A DNA stretch of 64,000 bases from Rufibacter radiotolerans (GCF_001078055.1 NZ_CP010777.1:3439001-3503000); one strand, 5' to 3'; positions 32,928 through 42,815 are shown, numbered from the stretch's first letter. The notes: generated by a model not told the origin, from the letters alone. Translations and numbers: made by a program.

Positions 32928-33560
32928 GACTAACAGGAAACCCTCTCAAAAATTATCCTAAAATACGGAGCCATGACTTCCCATGGTGCCATTAAAAACT
33001 CTATATTGTCATATCAAAGCAACCCTTTGAGAGTGAGCGGCCTTGCTATCCTTACCAAAGAATAGCCTGGGAAGGTTACTGGAAGAATTTAAGCCAAGCA
33101 GGAGGCTTACGGGCTACTAAAATTAAATCAGGTTTAGGAGTGAGAGGGTTTAGCACCTTAGAAAAGGGTAAACAAAATTTGGCTTGGGAGTAAGATCAGA
33201 AGGCTTCTGAAAAGAACCTTTGCGGTATGCCTTCTCAAAAAATTGACTTTTTTTCTGAACCTGCCATTTAACCTTTTGTGCTTTTGGAGCTCTTACATCT
33301 CCATGAAGAGATGTAAACCCGGGCCAACGAACAGCTTCAGGTTTCACAGGCTTTTTAAGAGGTATAGGGAAAGCGAGAACGACAGGCAATTACAGGCACG
33401 TCTGCTCAAATTTGTCTTTTACATACAGAGTTCCATACAAGAATCTTTTACTCCCTTAACGGCGCACACGCTTACAAGGGGCGCTTAGTCTATCTGTTTC
33501 CTGTCCCCCCGACCGTCAGGAAACAGAGTCATTTTTGATTGACCCTAGTTCAAACAGACA
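32928..33560. other. AT-richer gap before the PKD protein gene
   Basis: No gene is supported. Overlapping frames of about 80 codons on both strands near 33150-33490 lack recognisable features and have poor starts. The stretch is AT-richer than the neighbouring genes and could be a decayed gene or mobile element. It ends in a strong hairpin at 33493-33527. None of the window's palindrome families is present here, unusual for a gap this size. Confidence 0.55.
33493..33527 (+). terminator. Strong hairpin upstream of the PKD protein gene
   Basis: TCTGTTTCCTG (33493-33503) pairs with CAGGAAACAGA (33517-33527) around a 13-nt loop; TCATTTTTG follows. As it is 33 bp before the start codon and no gene lies just upstream, it is either an attenuator in the leader or a terminator for read-through. 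Confidence 0.6.
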
Positions 33561-36500
33561 GTGAAACAATCCTTCTTCTTTCTCAGAAGCATGTGCCTTT
33601 GCCTTATGCTTCTGGCGCAGTATGCGGCAAGTGCCCAGAACACCTCCAACAAAGGCCGGGACTTTTGGCTGGGGTATATGGCCCACTTTGAAGGCACCAA
33701 GTCACAGATGAACCTGTATGTGACCTCAGATCGCAACGCAGTGGTAACAGTGACGGTAGGCACCCTGGCCCCTTCTACCTTTAATGTTACTGCTAACAAA
33801 GTAACGGTGATTCCAGTTAGCCCGCAGCAGGCGTACGTTTCAAGCACAGAGATCATAGAACAGAAAGCGATCCATGTTACCTCAGACGTACCGGTGGTGG
33901 TGTATTCGCATATTTATTTCACCAATAAGTCCGCGGCCACGCTGGTGCTACCCAACAATACGCTAGGCAGATCTTACTACGCCATTAGTTATGACCAGCA
34001 CCAACCCAATGCGAACCAAGCTACATCGCAGTTAATGGTGGTGGCCCTGGAAGACAATACCACCATTGAGATAACGCCCACCGTGGCCACCGTGGGTGGA
34101 AAACCAGCCGGAGTACCCTTTTCGCCACCCAGGCCCCTTATGAAAGGCGAGGTATACCAGGTGCGGACCCTCCAGGATTTAACCGGCACAAAGGTAGAGT
34201 CTATTGATGTAGGCTTGGGCTCCTGCAAAAGGATAGCCGTCTTTTCCGGCAGTTCCTGGACGGCCGTACCGCTTACTTGCCCTGCCACTATCAGCGGTGA
34301 CAACCTTTACCAGCAGCTTTATCCCATTAGCGCCTGGGGCAAAAACTTTGTAACGGCCCCATTCAAGAGCCGTTTAGCCGGTGACGTTTTCAGGGTAATG
34401 GCTTCTGAAGACTATACCTCCATCAACATCAACGGAACTACGATCACCAAAAACAAGGGCCAGTTTCACGAGTTTGAAAGCAGCCTGCCCAACTATGTCT
34501 CGGCTGACAAGCCTATCCTGTTTGCACAATACGCCAAAACTCAGTCCTGTGACCGCGTGCAGGCCGACCCCGAGATGACCTTAGCAAACCCTGTGGAACA
34601 GACCCTGAAAGATATCACACTTTACTCCTCCAAGGATTTCCAGATTTCCCGCCACTACATTAACGTGACCATGCGGGCGGCAGACACGGCTACCTTTAAG
34701 TTAGACGGGAGTAAGATTCCTTTCCTGCCAATTGCCGCCAACCCGGTGTATGCCTATGCCCAGCGGGATGTGGCAGAGGGCAACCATACCCTTAAAGCCG
34801 ACAGTGGCTTCAATGCCGTAGCCTATGGCTTTGGGCAGGTAGAGTCCTATGGGTACTCAGCGGGGGCTAACGTAACCAACCTGGTGCAGAACATCACGGT
34901 CCTTTCAGACAGCATCTGTGACGGCCGCAACATCCGGTTCAAGGGCTTTGCCATTTATGAGCCCCTGGCCTGGAAGTGGTACTTTGGCGATGGCCAAACC
35001 TCCGCAGACCAGAACCCCTCGCACGTATTTCCGGGGCCCGGCACCTACACCGTCTCTCTGGTCACCACTAAATCCAACGGGAATGACTGCAACTCCCAGG
35101 ACTCTACCTATATAGAGGTGGAGGTGTTCCCTAATCCTGCCGTGGGCTTCTCTTATACTACTGTCTGCACCAATGACAGCACCCGTTTCCTGGATGAGAC
35201 CAAATTGACCACCGGCGAGAAGATCCTGGGCTACCGTTGGGATTTCGGCGATGGCACCACCTCTACCAAGCAAAGCCCGGCGCACCTGTTCAAAACCCCG
35301 GGCACCTATACCGTGCGGCTTTCCATCACCAACCAGAATCTCTGCGTGAGTGAGACCAGCCGTGACCTTACCATTTACCCGCCGCCCAAAGCCGCCTTTA
35401 CTGCCCCCGAAGTCTGCGACAAAGAACCCGTAGTTTTCCAGAACGCCACTACGCTGGCGCAAGGGACCATTGCCCGTTGGGTCTGGGATTTTGGCGATGG
35501 CACTCAAAGCACCGAGCAACAGCCCCAGCACACCTACGCCCAGCATGGCACCTACATTGTTAAACTGAAAGCCATCTCAGACCAAGGCTGCGCTGACTCT
35601 GTGCAAGTAAGCGTGCGGGTAAACCCCAAACCGGTAGCAGCTTTCAACCTCCCCGATATCTGTATCAAGGATGACGCAGCCTTCCAGAACCAATCTACCC
35701 TGGCTTCCGGCACCATGACGTACCTCTGGGACTTTGGCGACGGGGCCACCTCCACCCTGCGGGAACCGCGGCATAAATACACCGCCGAGGGCGTGTACAC
35801 CGTCAAACTGGTAGTCACCTCAGACAAAGGCTGCCAGGACATGGTCTCCAACACCTACACCGTAAGTGGCGCCGTTCCGGTGCCGGCCTTTTCAGCGTCT
35901 TCCTTCTGCCAGGAGCAGGGCGTGAACTTCAAAGACGAGAGCACCATTGCCTTCGGGAACATCGTCCGCCGGAGGTGGACCTTCGGGGATGGCAACTTCT
36001 CTGATGAGAAAGACCCCATGCACATATATTCCAAAGCGGGCACGTACACGGTGAACCTGCAGGTGTGGTCGGGGATCGTCTGCACCGATAATATCACCAA
36101 GACCATTACCGTGCTGCCTAACCCTGTGGCCGGCTTTACCACTGCCAACGTCTGCGAGAGCGACGCCGCCAGTTTCACCAACACCACTACCTACAGCGGC
36201 AGCGGAGCCCCATCTTATGCCTGGACCTTCGGCGATGGCGGAACCTCCGCAGCAGCAAGCCCTACGCACCTGTACAAAGCGCCCGGCACCTACACGGTGA
36301 CCTTGGTAGCTAAAGGCGGCAATGACTGCGCGCAGACGTTTAGCCGCTCCATTACTATCTACCCCACCCCCAAGGCAGATTTCTCGCCCACCGTGGGCTG
36401 CGTGACAGATGCCGTTACCTTCCAGGACATGAGCAGCCTCTTTTCCGGCAAGATCACGGGCTGGGCTTGGGACTTTGGCGACGGCGGCACCTCAACAGTT

Positions 36501-37355
36501 CAGCATCCAACCCACAAGTACACCAAAGACGGCTCTTTCTCCGTGCGGCTTACCGTTACCTCAGACTTGGGCTGTACCCACACCATCACCAAGACCATCC
36601 AGATCTCCCCGGCCCCGGTGGCGCAGGCGGGTCCGGACCAACTGCTTTGCGGCAAATTAACCACCCAATTAGCGGCCAACGCCCCGGCGCCGGCCACCGG
36701 CCAATGGATGGTAGTGCAGGGCACCGGCGGCTCTTTCTCAGACGTTTCTAATCCTACAGCCACCTTCACCGGCACCATGGACCAGACCTACACCCTGCGC
36801 TGGACGGTAAGCAACAGCCCTTGCGTGAATGCCACCGATGAAGTGCAGATAAGGATAAGGCCAGTCCCAACCGTAGAGGCCGGGCCAAATATTGTGCTGG
36901 TAGAAGGAGAAAGCATTCAACTGCAGGGTCAGGGGCAAGGAAAGCTCACGTGGTCACCGGGCACGGGCCTCAGCAACACTAACACTGGCAACCCGGTGGC
37001 CTCGCCGGTGGTCACCACCAAATATTATCTGAGCGTGGAGTCTGAGGCGGGTTGCTTTAACAAAGACAGCCTGGAGATAAAGGTGCTCAAGAAACTTCAA
37101 ATCCCTAAAGCCTTCTCGCCGAACGGCGATGGCGTGAACGAGACCTGGGAACTGGGCGGCATTGAGGATTACCCCAACATTTCCATAGAGGTCTACAACC
37201 GCTGGGGGCAACAGGTCTACACCTCCCAAGGCTATCCTTTGCCCTGGGACGGGAAGCGCAACGGAGCTGATTTGCCCGTGGGTGCCTATTACTACCTCAT
37301 TAACCCTAACAACGGCCGTGCGAAGATGACGGGACCGCTTACCATTTTGCGCTAA
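33561..37355 (+). CDS. PKD-repeat surface protein with type IX secretion B-type signal
   Basis: Exported protein of 1264 residues. Order: signal peptide (to about AASAQ, residue 26), an IgGFc-binding-like N-terminal domain (about 30-440), seven PKD domains (each with a W/Y-x-FGDG core and a GTYTV-like strand, about 440-1010), two further Ig-like segments with Cys pairs, and a C-terminal gliding-motility-type domain (from IPKAFSPNGDGVNETWEL to KMTGPLTILR) that directs type IX secretion. The start is GTG at 33561; an internal ATG at residue 11 would leave a poor signal peptide. Followed 11 bp later by its PorP/SprF partner. Likely adhesin or surface-matrix protein (inference). Confidence 0.92.
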   Translation: MKQSFFFLRSMCLCLMLLAQYAASAQNTSNKGRDFWLGYMAHFEGTKSQMNLYVTSDRNAVVTVTVGTLAPSTFNVTANKVTVIPVSPQQAYVSSTEIIEQKAIHVTSDVPVVVYSHIYFTNKSAATLVLPNNTLGRSYYAISYDQHQPNANQATSQLMVVALEDNTTIEITPTVATVGGKPAGVPFSPPRPLMKGEVYQVRTLQDLTGTKVESIDVGLGSCKRIAVFSGSSWTAVPLTCPATISGDNLYQQLYPISAWGKNFVTAPFKSRLAGDVFRVMASEDYTSININGTTITKNKGQFHEFESSLPNYVSADKPILFAQYAKTQSCDRVQADPEMTLANPVEQTLKDITLYSSKDFQISRHYINVTMRAADTATFKLDGSKIPFLPIAANPVYAYAQRDVAEGNHTLKADSGFNAVAYGFGQVESYGYSAGANVTNLVQNITVLSDSICDGRNIRFKGFAIYEPLAWKWYFGDGQTSADQNPSHVFPGPGTYTVSLVTTKSNGNDCNSQDSTYIEVEVFPNPAVGFSYTTVCTNDSTRFLDETKLTTGEKILGYRWDFGDGTTSTKQSPAHLFKTPGTYTVRLSITNQNLCVSETSRDLTIYPPPKAAFTAPEVCDKEPVVFQNATTLAQGTIARWVWDFGDGTQSTEQQPQHTYAQHGTYIVKLKAISDQGCADSVQVSVRVNPKPVAAFNLPDICIKDDAAFQNQSTLASGTMTYLWDFGDGATSTLREPRHKYTAEGVYTVKLVVTSDKGCQDMVSNTYTVSGAVPVPAFSASSFCQEQGVNFKDESTIAFGNIVRRRWTFGDGNFSDEKDPMHIYSKAGTYTVNLQVWSGIVCTDNITKTITVLPNPVAGFTTANVCESDAASFTNTTTYSGSGAPSYAWTFGDGGTSAAASPTHLYKAPGTYTVTLVAKGGNDCAQTFSRSITIYPTPKADFSPTVGCVTDAVTFQDMSSLFSGKITGWAWDFGDGGTSTVQHPTHKYTKDGSFSVRLTVTSDLGCTHTITKTIQISPAPVAQAGPDQLLCGKLTTQLAANAPAPATGQWMVVQGTGGSFSDVSNPTATFTGTMDQTYTLRWTVSNSPCVNATDEVQIRIRPVPTVEAGPNIVLVEGESIQLQGQGQGKLTWSPGTGLSNTNTGNPVASPVVTTKYYLSVESEAGCFNKDSLEIKVLKKLQIPKAFSPNGDGVNETWELGGIEDYPNISIEVYNRWGQQVYTSQGYPLPWDGKRNGADLPVGAYYYLINPNNGRAKMTGPLTILR

Positions 37356-37366
37356 CCTGCCAGACC

Positions 37367-38398
37367 ATGAGAAAGAACTACTTCCTTCTGCTTTTCCTGG
37401 CCTGCCTGCCCTTTCTGGGCCTGGCGCAGCAGATTCCGCATTACAGCCAGTACATGCTCAACCCCGTGCTCCTGAACCCGGCCGTGAGCGGCACCGACAA
37501 TTACCTGGACGTTCGCGCCGGATACCGCAACCAATGGACCGGGCTGGAAGGGGCACCTACCTCCTACTACCTCAGCGGCCACATGCCCCTCAACCGCCTG
37601 GACTACACCAGCCCGCCCACTACTTTCAGGCCCAGGCCCCTCACAACCGCCAAGTCCCGCACCCAATGGAAGCCTGAGCGGCGTAACTCAGCCCAGAAGC
37701 CCCGGCCCCACCATGGCTTGGGTATTCTGGTGCAGGCAGACAAGGCCGCCGGCCTCAAACGCACCGAGGTGCAGGCCCTCTACGCCTACCACGTGCCCCT
37801 CACCTCGGGCATGAAACTGTCTGCCGGCCTGGCCGCGGGCATGACGCAGCTGGGCCTCAACCAGGACATGCTCACCTTCACTAACCCCGGCGACCCGGTC
37901 ATGCACGCAGATGATTACAACCAACTGCTGCCTAACATTGGCGTGGGCGTGCTCTTGTACAGCTCCCAGTTTTTTGCGGGGGTATCTGTGAATCAGGTGC
38001 TCCCTACGCCGTTCAGTTTCCGGGAGTCAAGGGCAGGGGTGTCGGCTGAGCAGCAGCGGCATTTCTATGGGCACGGCGGCTACCGGTTCATGGTAGGTCC
38101 GCACCTGAGCGTGATGCCTTCGGTGGTGGTGAAATACGCCAGTCCCAGTCCGGTCTCTGTGGATGTGAACGCCAAGGTGTACTACCGCAACCAGTTCTGG
38201 GTGGGCAGCTCTTACCGGCTGGATGACGCTGCGGTGGTGATGGCGGGGTTTCAGGTGAAAGACAAGTTCCATTTGGGCTATGCCTACGACCTCACCACCT
38301 CGGGGCTGAACCAGGTGAGCAACGGTTCCCATGAACTGGTGCTGGGCCTTATGCTGCGCAACAAGCGCGAAACCTATTCGCCTTCGCAGTACTGGTAA
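37367..38398 (+). CDS. PorP/SprF-family type IX secretion outer-membrane protein
   Basis: 343 residues with a signal peptide (to about GLAQ, residue 20) and the family's opening HYSQYMLNPVLLNPAVSGTDN, then a predicted beta barrel of about fourteen strands ending LGLMLRNKRETYSPSQYW. PorP/SprF proteins are encoded next to B-type cargo genes and are needed to secrete or anchor that cargo (as for SprB/SprF in Flavobacterium). A low-complexity insertion (PTTFRPRPLTTAKSRTQWKP) lies in an early loop. Confidence 0.93.
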   Translation: MRKNYFLLLFLACLPFLGLAQQIPHYSQYMLNPVLLNPAVSGTDNYLDVRAGYRNQWTGLEGAPTSYYLSGHMPLNRLDYTSPPTTFRPRPLTTAKSRTQWKPERRNSAQKPRPHHGLGILVQADKAAGLKRTEVQALYAYHVPLTSGMKLSAGLAAGMTQLGLNQDMLTFTNPGDPVMHADDYNQLLPNIGVGVLLYSSQFFAGVSVNQVLPTPFSFRESRAGVSAEQQRHFYGHGGYRFMVGPHLSVMPSVVVKYASPSPVSVDVNAKVYYRNQFWVGSSYRLDDAAVVMAGFQVKDKFHLGYAYDLTTSGLNQVSNGSHELVLGLMLRNKRETYSPSQYW

Positions 38399-38402
38399 AC
38401 CC

Positions 38403-38438
38403 GTTTTAAGCACGTTTTCCTGAAAATGGCCCCAAAAC
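38403..38438. repeat. 36-bp palindromic repeat after porP-like gene
   Basis: GTTTTAAGCACGTTTTCC and AAAATGGCCCCAAAAC. First of two in tandem, 4 bp after the stop codon. Confidence 0.78.
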
Positions 38439-38465
38439 ATAATTCGCTGTTTGGGGTCATTTTCT

Positions 38466-38501
38466 GTTTTGAGGCCGTTTTGCCAAAAACAGGCTCAAAA
38501 C
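38466..38501. repeat. 36-bp palindromic repeat, second of a tandem pair
   Basis: GTTTTGAGGCCGTTTTGCC and AAAACAGGCTCAAAAC. The two copies are only 27 bp apart, the closest intact pair in the window. Confidence 0.85.
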
Positions 38502-38554
38502 GCCAGACCCGCACAAACTTTGCCTAACGCATGATAGGAGCCGGATAGATTCAA

Positions 38555-38562
38555 TATCTTTG
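38555..38562 (+). promoter_or_regulatory. -7 box of the CvfB-like gene
   Basis: TATCTTTG, full match to TAnnTTTG, predicting a start of transcription near 38569. This rules out the upstream TTG at 38560 as start codon and supports ATG 38587. Confidence 0.65.
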
Positions 38563-38586
38563 TTGCATAAAGCAACTCCTGAGCCC

Positions 38587-39423
38587 ATGCTACATCTAGG
38601 CGATTACAACTATCTGGAAATATTACGCGAACTGGACCACGGCCTGTACTTGGGCTCTGATGACGGTGACGTGCTGCTGCCCCGCAAATATGTGCCCGCA
38701 GACGCTCGCATTGGCGACATGATCTCCGTTTTTGTGTACCGTGACTCTGAAGACCGCCTTATTGCCACCACCCTGGAGCCCAAGGCTAAGGTAGACCAGT
38801 TTGGCGTGCTGCAGGTAAAAGACGTGAATGACTTTGGCGCGTTTCTGGACTGGGGCCTGGAGAAAGACCTCTTTGTTCCCTACAAAAACCAGCATGATCC
38901 GCTTTACCCGGGGCAGTGGGCGCTGGTGTACGTGTACCTGGACGAGAACTCAGACCGGCTGGTGGGCTCTACTAAACTGGGCCCGTTCCTGAACTATGAC
39001 CCTATTACCTTGCAGGAAGGTGACGAGGTGCAACTGTTGATTGGGCCGGAGAAAGCGCTGGGTTACCAGGTCATCGTCAATAACAAGTACTTGGGCATGC
39101 TGTACCGCAATGAGGTGTTCAGGCCCTTAACGCCCGGCGAGTACACCAAAGGTTACCTGAAGAAAGTACGCGAAGACAACAAACTAGACGTGAGTCTGCA
39201 GAAGCAGGGCTATGATGAGGTGGAACAGGCCGCCGATTTGATTGCCCAGCGCCTGAAAGAACAGAACGGCTTTCTGCCCCTCACAGACAAATCTGCCCCA
39301 GAGGAAATCTACCAACAGCTGGGCATGAGCAAAAAAACCTTTAAAAAAGCCATTGGCGCCTTATATAAACGCGGCGACGTGCAACTACTAGACAACGGGA
39401 TTAGTCTTTCTATTACCCCCTAA
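38587..39423 (+). CDS. CvfB-like S1 RNA-binding protein
   Basis: 278 residues. Three S1-like OB folds in a row followed by a winged helix: the second fold has the clear S1 signature VKDVNDFGAFLDWGLEKDLFVPYKNQ (about 80-105), and the C-terminal segment SAPEEIYQQLGMSKKTFKKAIGALYKRGDVQ is the winged helix. This is the CvfB/YitL architecture. CvfB binds RNA and affects virulence and gene control in Staphylococcus; the role in Bacteroidota is not known. Start ATG at 38587 (MLHLGDYN). Confidence 0.9.
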   Translation: MLHLGDYNYLEILRELDHGLYLGSDDGDVLLPRKYVPADARIGDMISVFVYRDSEDRLIATTLEPKAKVDQFGVLQVKDVNDFGAFLDWGLEKDLFVPYKNQHDPLYPGQWALVYVYLDENSDRLVGSTKLGPFLNYDPITLQEGDEVQLLIGPEKALGYQVIVNNKYLGMLYRNEVFRPLTPGEYTKGYLKKVREDNKLDVSLQKQGYDEVEQAADLIAQRLKEQNGFLPLTDKSAPEEIYQQLGMSKKTFKKAIGALYKRGDVQLLDNGISLSITP

Positions 39424-39456
39424 TCTGCTGTTGTATTTTTTTGCCTTGCCAGCCCT

Positions 39457-41976
39457 ATGAAACACCTTTGCCTTCTTCTGCTTACCTGTTGTTGCCTTAC
39501 GCTCATCGCGCACGCCCAAGCGCCTAAAATCACCAAGCAGTTCACCGCCGTCCGGACCACTGCTGCCCCTAAAATAGACGGCCTGCCAGACGAGGAAATC
39601 TGGAAACTGGCTACCCCGGCCATTGATTTCAGGCAGGCCGTTCCAGACAACGGGGCCCCGGCCCGCCAACGCACCGAGGTGCGCATGTTGTATGATGACG
39701 ATGCGGTTTACATTGGCGCCATGCTCTTTGACACCGCGCCAGACTCCATCCTGTTACAGTTAAGCCAGCGCGACGGCGGCCAGGTGAACGCTGATATGTT
39801 TGGGGTGTATTTTGACACGTACATGGACAAGCAGAACGCCTTGGGCTTTGAAGTCTCCGCCGCCGGCGTGCAGACAGATTTCAAGGCCACCACCAACGGA
39901 GACGAACGCTCCTGGGACGCTGTCTGGCAGAGCGCCGTGGCCCGTAAAGCGCAGGGCTGGTCCGTGGAACTGCGCATCCCCTACTCAGCCATCCGGTTCT
40001 CTAACCGCGAGGTGCAGACCTGGGGCATTAATTTCTGGCGGGGCGTACGCCGCTACCGCGAAGACTCCTTCTGGAATTTCATAGACAGTTCGGTGCAGGG
40101 CTTTGCCAACCAGTTTGGGGTAGTGGACGGCATCAAGGGCATCAAGGCGCCCCTGCGGTTATCGGTAATGCCTTACCTTTCGGCGTACGCCGACCATTAC
40201 CCGCATAACCAGGAAGGCAAGAAGAACCTCACCACCACCCTTAACGGCGGCATGGACATTAAATACGGGCTTAATGACGCCTTCACCCTGGACATGACCC
40301 TGGTGCCGGACTTTGGGCAGGCGCAGTCAGATGCGCAGGTGCTCAACCTTTCGCCGTTTGAGGTGCGCTTCAATGAAAACCGCCAGTTCTTCACCGAGGG
40401 CACCGAGCTCTTCAACAAGGCCGGCCTCTTCTACTCCCGCCGCATAGGCGCGCAGCCGCTCCACTACAATGACCTGGCTTATGATGAGGCCCGCTATGGT
40501 AAAAAGGCCGAGGTGCTGGAGAACCCAGAGAAAACCAGCCTGGTGAACGCCACCAAGATCTCAGGCCGCACCAGCAAGGGACTGGGCATTGGGCTCTTCA
40601 ACGCCGTGACCCGCAACACCTACGCCACCCTCAAAAGCCGTGACACTCAGGAGGAATTCAAGGTGCTCACCGACCCCGTCACCAATTACAACGTGCTGGT
40701 GCTGGACCAGAGCTTACCCAACAGCTCCTACGTGACCTTTACCAACACCAACGTAACGCGTGGGCACGGCTTCTACAACGCCAACGTGACCGGCCTCATG
40801 ACCCGGCTCACCAACAAAAAGAACAGCTATGCCCTGGAAGTGGCCGGTAACCTGAGCCAGCACTATAACAAAGGGGAAGTAGCAGGGGGCAAAGAAAAGG
40901 TGGAACTGGGCCATGCCTATGAGGTGGAGTTTGGCAAGACGAGCGGCAATTTCCAGTTCACGGTGGAGCATGAGAGCATGAACCACACCTATGACATCAA
41001 CGACCTGGGCTACCTGAGCAACAACAACGTCATCCAGAACGAGGCCAATGTGCGGTACAACTTCTACAAGCCCTTCTGGAAGTTCAACAGCCTCTACAAT
41101 GCGCTGGGCGTGCAGCACCGCATGCTCTACAAACCGGCCTCTTATGCGCAGATGGTGTATTTTTTCCAGACCAACGCCACCACCCGCAAGTTCCTTTCCT
41201 TCGGTTTGACGCTGGCCTTGCTGCCGCACAACAACTATGACTACTTTGAGCCCCGGTCTTACCAGAACGGCCTGCCAGACCGCAAGTTCCGGAGCCCCGC
41301 GGGCGGCGAGGTAAGCGGCTACATCTCCAGCGACTACCGCAAGAAACTGGCCCTGGACGTGAATTATGGGTTTTACCGTTCCGGCGAATATGACCAATTT
41401 AGCGGCTGGCTGGGCTTGGCCCCCCGGGTGCGGGTCAATGACCATTTGCAGATTGTATACCGGGTAAACTACAACCGCTCTCTGCGTGATTTTGGGTACG
41501 CCGGAAAAGACACCAGCAGCCTGAACGGAAACGGCCTGCAAGACAGCATTTTCTTTGGTGCGCGCACGGTGAATACCGTCAACAACACGCTTACCGGCAC
41601 CTATATCTTTAACGCCCGCACGGCCCTCAACCTGAACATGCGCCACTACTGGTCCAGTGCCACCTGGCAGGACTATTACCTGCTGCTGGCCAACGGCGAC
41701 ATAGATCCGCTGGGGTACCGGCCGCCCGCGCCGGGCTCCAATAACCGCAACTTCAACGCCTTCAACATTGACCTGGTGTACAGCTGGCGGTTTGCGCCCG
41801 GCAGCGAGCTGAGCGTGGTCTGGAAGAACGCCATTTACAACTCCATTATCCCAGAGCAGAACCTCTATTTCTCTAACCTGCGCAACACCTTACAGGCCAA
41901 ACAATTGAATAGTTTCTCCGTTAAGATGCTATATTACCTGGATTACCAGGTCATCAAACACGTCCTGAAATCTTAA
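39457..41976 (+). CDS. DUF5916 protein with CBM9-like domain
   Basis: 839 residues, exported: signal peptide (to about IAHAQ, residue 21), a carbohydrate-binding family 9-like domain (about 30-215; KIDGLPDEEIWKLATPAIDF... VEMRI-type strand SVELRIPYSAIRF), then the DUF5916 region with the conserved GGMDIKYGLNDAFTLDMTLVPDFGQ and NENRQFFTEGTELF, which looks like an outer-membrane barrel. Function unknown; the domain pair suggests sugar binding at the cell surface. It begins 33 bp after the CvfB-like gene. Confidence 0.9.
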   Translation: MKHLCLLLLTCCCLTLIAHAQAPKITKQFTAVRTTAAPKIDGLPDEEIWKLATPAIDFRQAVPDNGAPARQRTEVRMLYDDDAVYIGAMLFDTAPDSILLQLSQRDGGQVNADMFGVYFDTYMDKQNALGFEVSAAGVQTDFKATTNGDERSWDAVWQSAVARKAQGWSVELRIPYSAIRFSNREVQTWGINFWRGVRRYREDSFWNFIDSSVQGFANQFGVVDGIKGIKAPLRLSVMPYLSAYADHYPHNQEGKKNLTTTLNGGMDIKYGLNDAFTLDMTLVPDFGQAQSDAQVLNLSPFEVRFNENRQFFTEGTELFNKAGLFYSRRIGAQPLHYNDLAYDEARYGKKAEVLENPEKTSLVNATKISGRTSKGLGIGLFNAVTRNTYATLKSRDTQEEFKVLTDPVTNYNVLVLDQSLPNSSYVTFTNTNVTRGHGFYNANVTGLMTRLTNKKNSYALEVAGNLSQHYNKGEVAGGKEKVELGHAYEVEFGKTSGNFQFTVEHESMNHTYDINDLGYLSNNNVIQNEANVRYNFYKPFWKFNSLYNALGVQHRMLYKPASYAQMVYFFQTNATTRKFLSFGLTLALLPHNNYDYFEPRSYQNGLPDRKFRSPAGGEVSGYISSDYRKKLALDVNYGFYRSGEYDQFSGWLGLAPRVRVNDHLQIVYRVNYNRSLRDFGYAGKDTSSLNGNGLQDSIFFGARTVNTVNNTLTGTYIFNARTALNLNMRHYWSSATWQDYYLLLANGDIDPLGYRPPAPGSNNRNFNAFNIDLVYSWRFAPGSELSVVWKNAIYNSIIPEQNLYFSNLRNTLQAKQLNSFSVKMLYYLDYQVIKHVLKS

Positions 41977-41995
41977 CGCTTCTTACCCCAGAACT

Positions 41996-42652
41996 ATGGT
42001 ATCTCCCAAGGTGGCGCTTATTGCCGGCGCAAGCGGTTTGGTGGGCGGGCAGTGCCTGCACCTGCTGCTCAACAGCCCCCGCTACAACAGAGTTATTTCT
42101 GTGGGCCGTGTCACGCTGCCCATCCGGCACCCCAAGCTCCAGCAACTGGTGGTAGACTTTGACCACCTGGAGAAACACAGCCTCATGGCCGATGACGTGT
42201 ATTGCTGCCTGGGCACCACCATCAAGAAAGCCGGTTCCAAGGAGAAGTTTTACCAGGTAGACTACACCTATGTGGTGAAGCTGGCCAAGCTCACGGCCTC
42301 CCACTTTGCCTCGCAGTTTCTGGTGGTGTCGGCGTTAGGGGCAGATGCGCATTCCCGTATTTTTTATAACCGTGTGAAAGGCGAAATGGAAGAAGCCGTC
42401 AAAGCCCTGCCCTTTACCAGCGTGCACATTTTTCAGCCCTCCCTTTTATTGGGAGAGCGCCAGGAGTTCAGATTAGGTGAGAAGGTGGCGTCCGCGCTCA
42501 TGAAGTGGGTAGGTTTTATTTTCAGCGGCCCGCTGCGCAAATACAAGGGCATACCCGCCAAGGCCGTGGCCAAGGCCATGCTGGAGGCCGCCAAGCAAGA
42601 CGGCGGCGGCGTACTGGTGCACTCCTCTGAGCAGATGCAGGAATTTGCTTAA
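41996..42652 (+). CDS. NAD(P)-binding oxidoreductase-like protein (NmrA/HTATIP2 type)
   Basis: 218 residues with a Rossmann fold: ALIAGASGLVGGQCLHLLL (dinucleotide-binding, about 6-24) and a YNRVKGEMEEAV segment with the Tyr-x3-Lys active-site pair of short-chain dehydrogenases (about 122-126). Resembles atypical extended SDRs such as HTATIP2/TIP30 and bacterial YwnB-like proteins. The substrate is unknown. Starts 19 bp after the DUF5916 gene, so co-transcription is possible. Confidence 0.87.
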   Translation: MVSPKVALIAGASGLVGGQCLHLLLNSPRYNRVISVGRVTLPIRHPKLQQLVVDFDHLEKHSLMADDVYCCLGTTIKKAGSKEKFYQVDYTYVVKLAKLTASHFASQFLVVSALGADAHSRIFYNRVKGEMEEAVKALPFTSVHIFQPSLLLGERQEFRLGEKVASALMKWVGFIFSGPLRKYKGIPAKAVAKAMLEAAKQDGGGVLVHSSEQMQEFA

Positions 42653-42678
42653 TTGCTAATTGTTCTTTTATAAGAGGC

Positions 42679-42714
42679 GTTTCAGGGCTATTTTCTGGAA
42701 AACAGGCCTAAAAT
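42679..42714. repeat. 36-bp palindromic repeat
   Basis: GTTTCAGGGCTATTTTCTGG left and AAAACAGGCCTAAAAT right, 26 bp after the oxidoreductase-like gene. Confidence 0.75.
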
Positions 42715-42788
42715 GGAAATGCCTCAGAAGAAACGCTTTCCGCGCTACCCCTGCTAAAATTCCGGCATTCGGCGTGTTGGCTCCGCAG

Positions 42789-42815
42789 TTGCCACCAACC
42801 TCTCTTCCTACTTTG
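42789..42815 (+). promoter_or_regulatory. Candidate promoter of the methyltransferase gene
   Basis: TTG at 42789-42791 and TACTTTG at 42809-42815, 17 bp apart. The -7 box lacks one spacer base relative to TAnnTTTG. Confidence 0.4.

Noticed and set aside
33150-33488. Overlapping frames of about 80 codons on both strands in the gap before the PKD gene
   Set aside because: No signal peptide, domain or good start; composition does not look like neighbouring genes. Kept as non-coding with the possibility of a relic.
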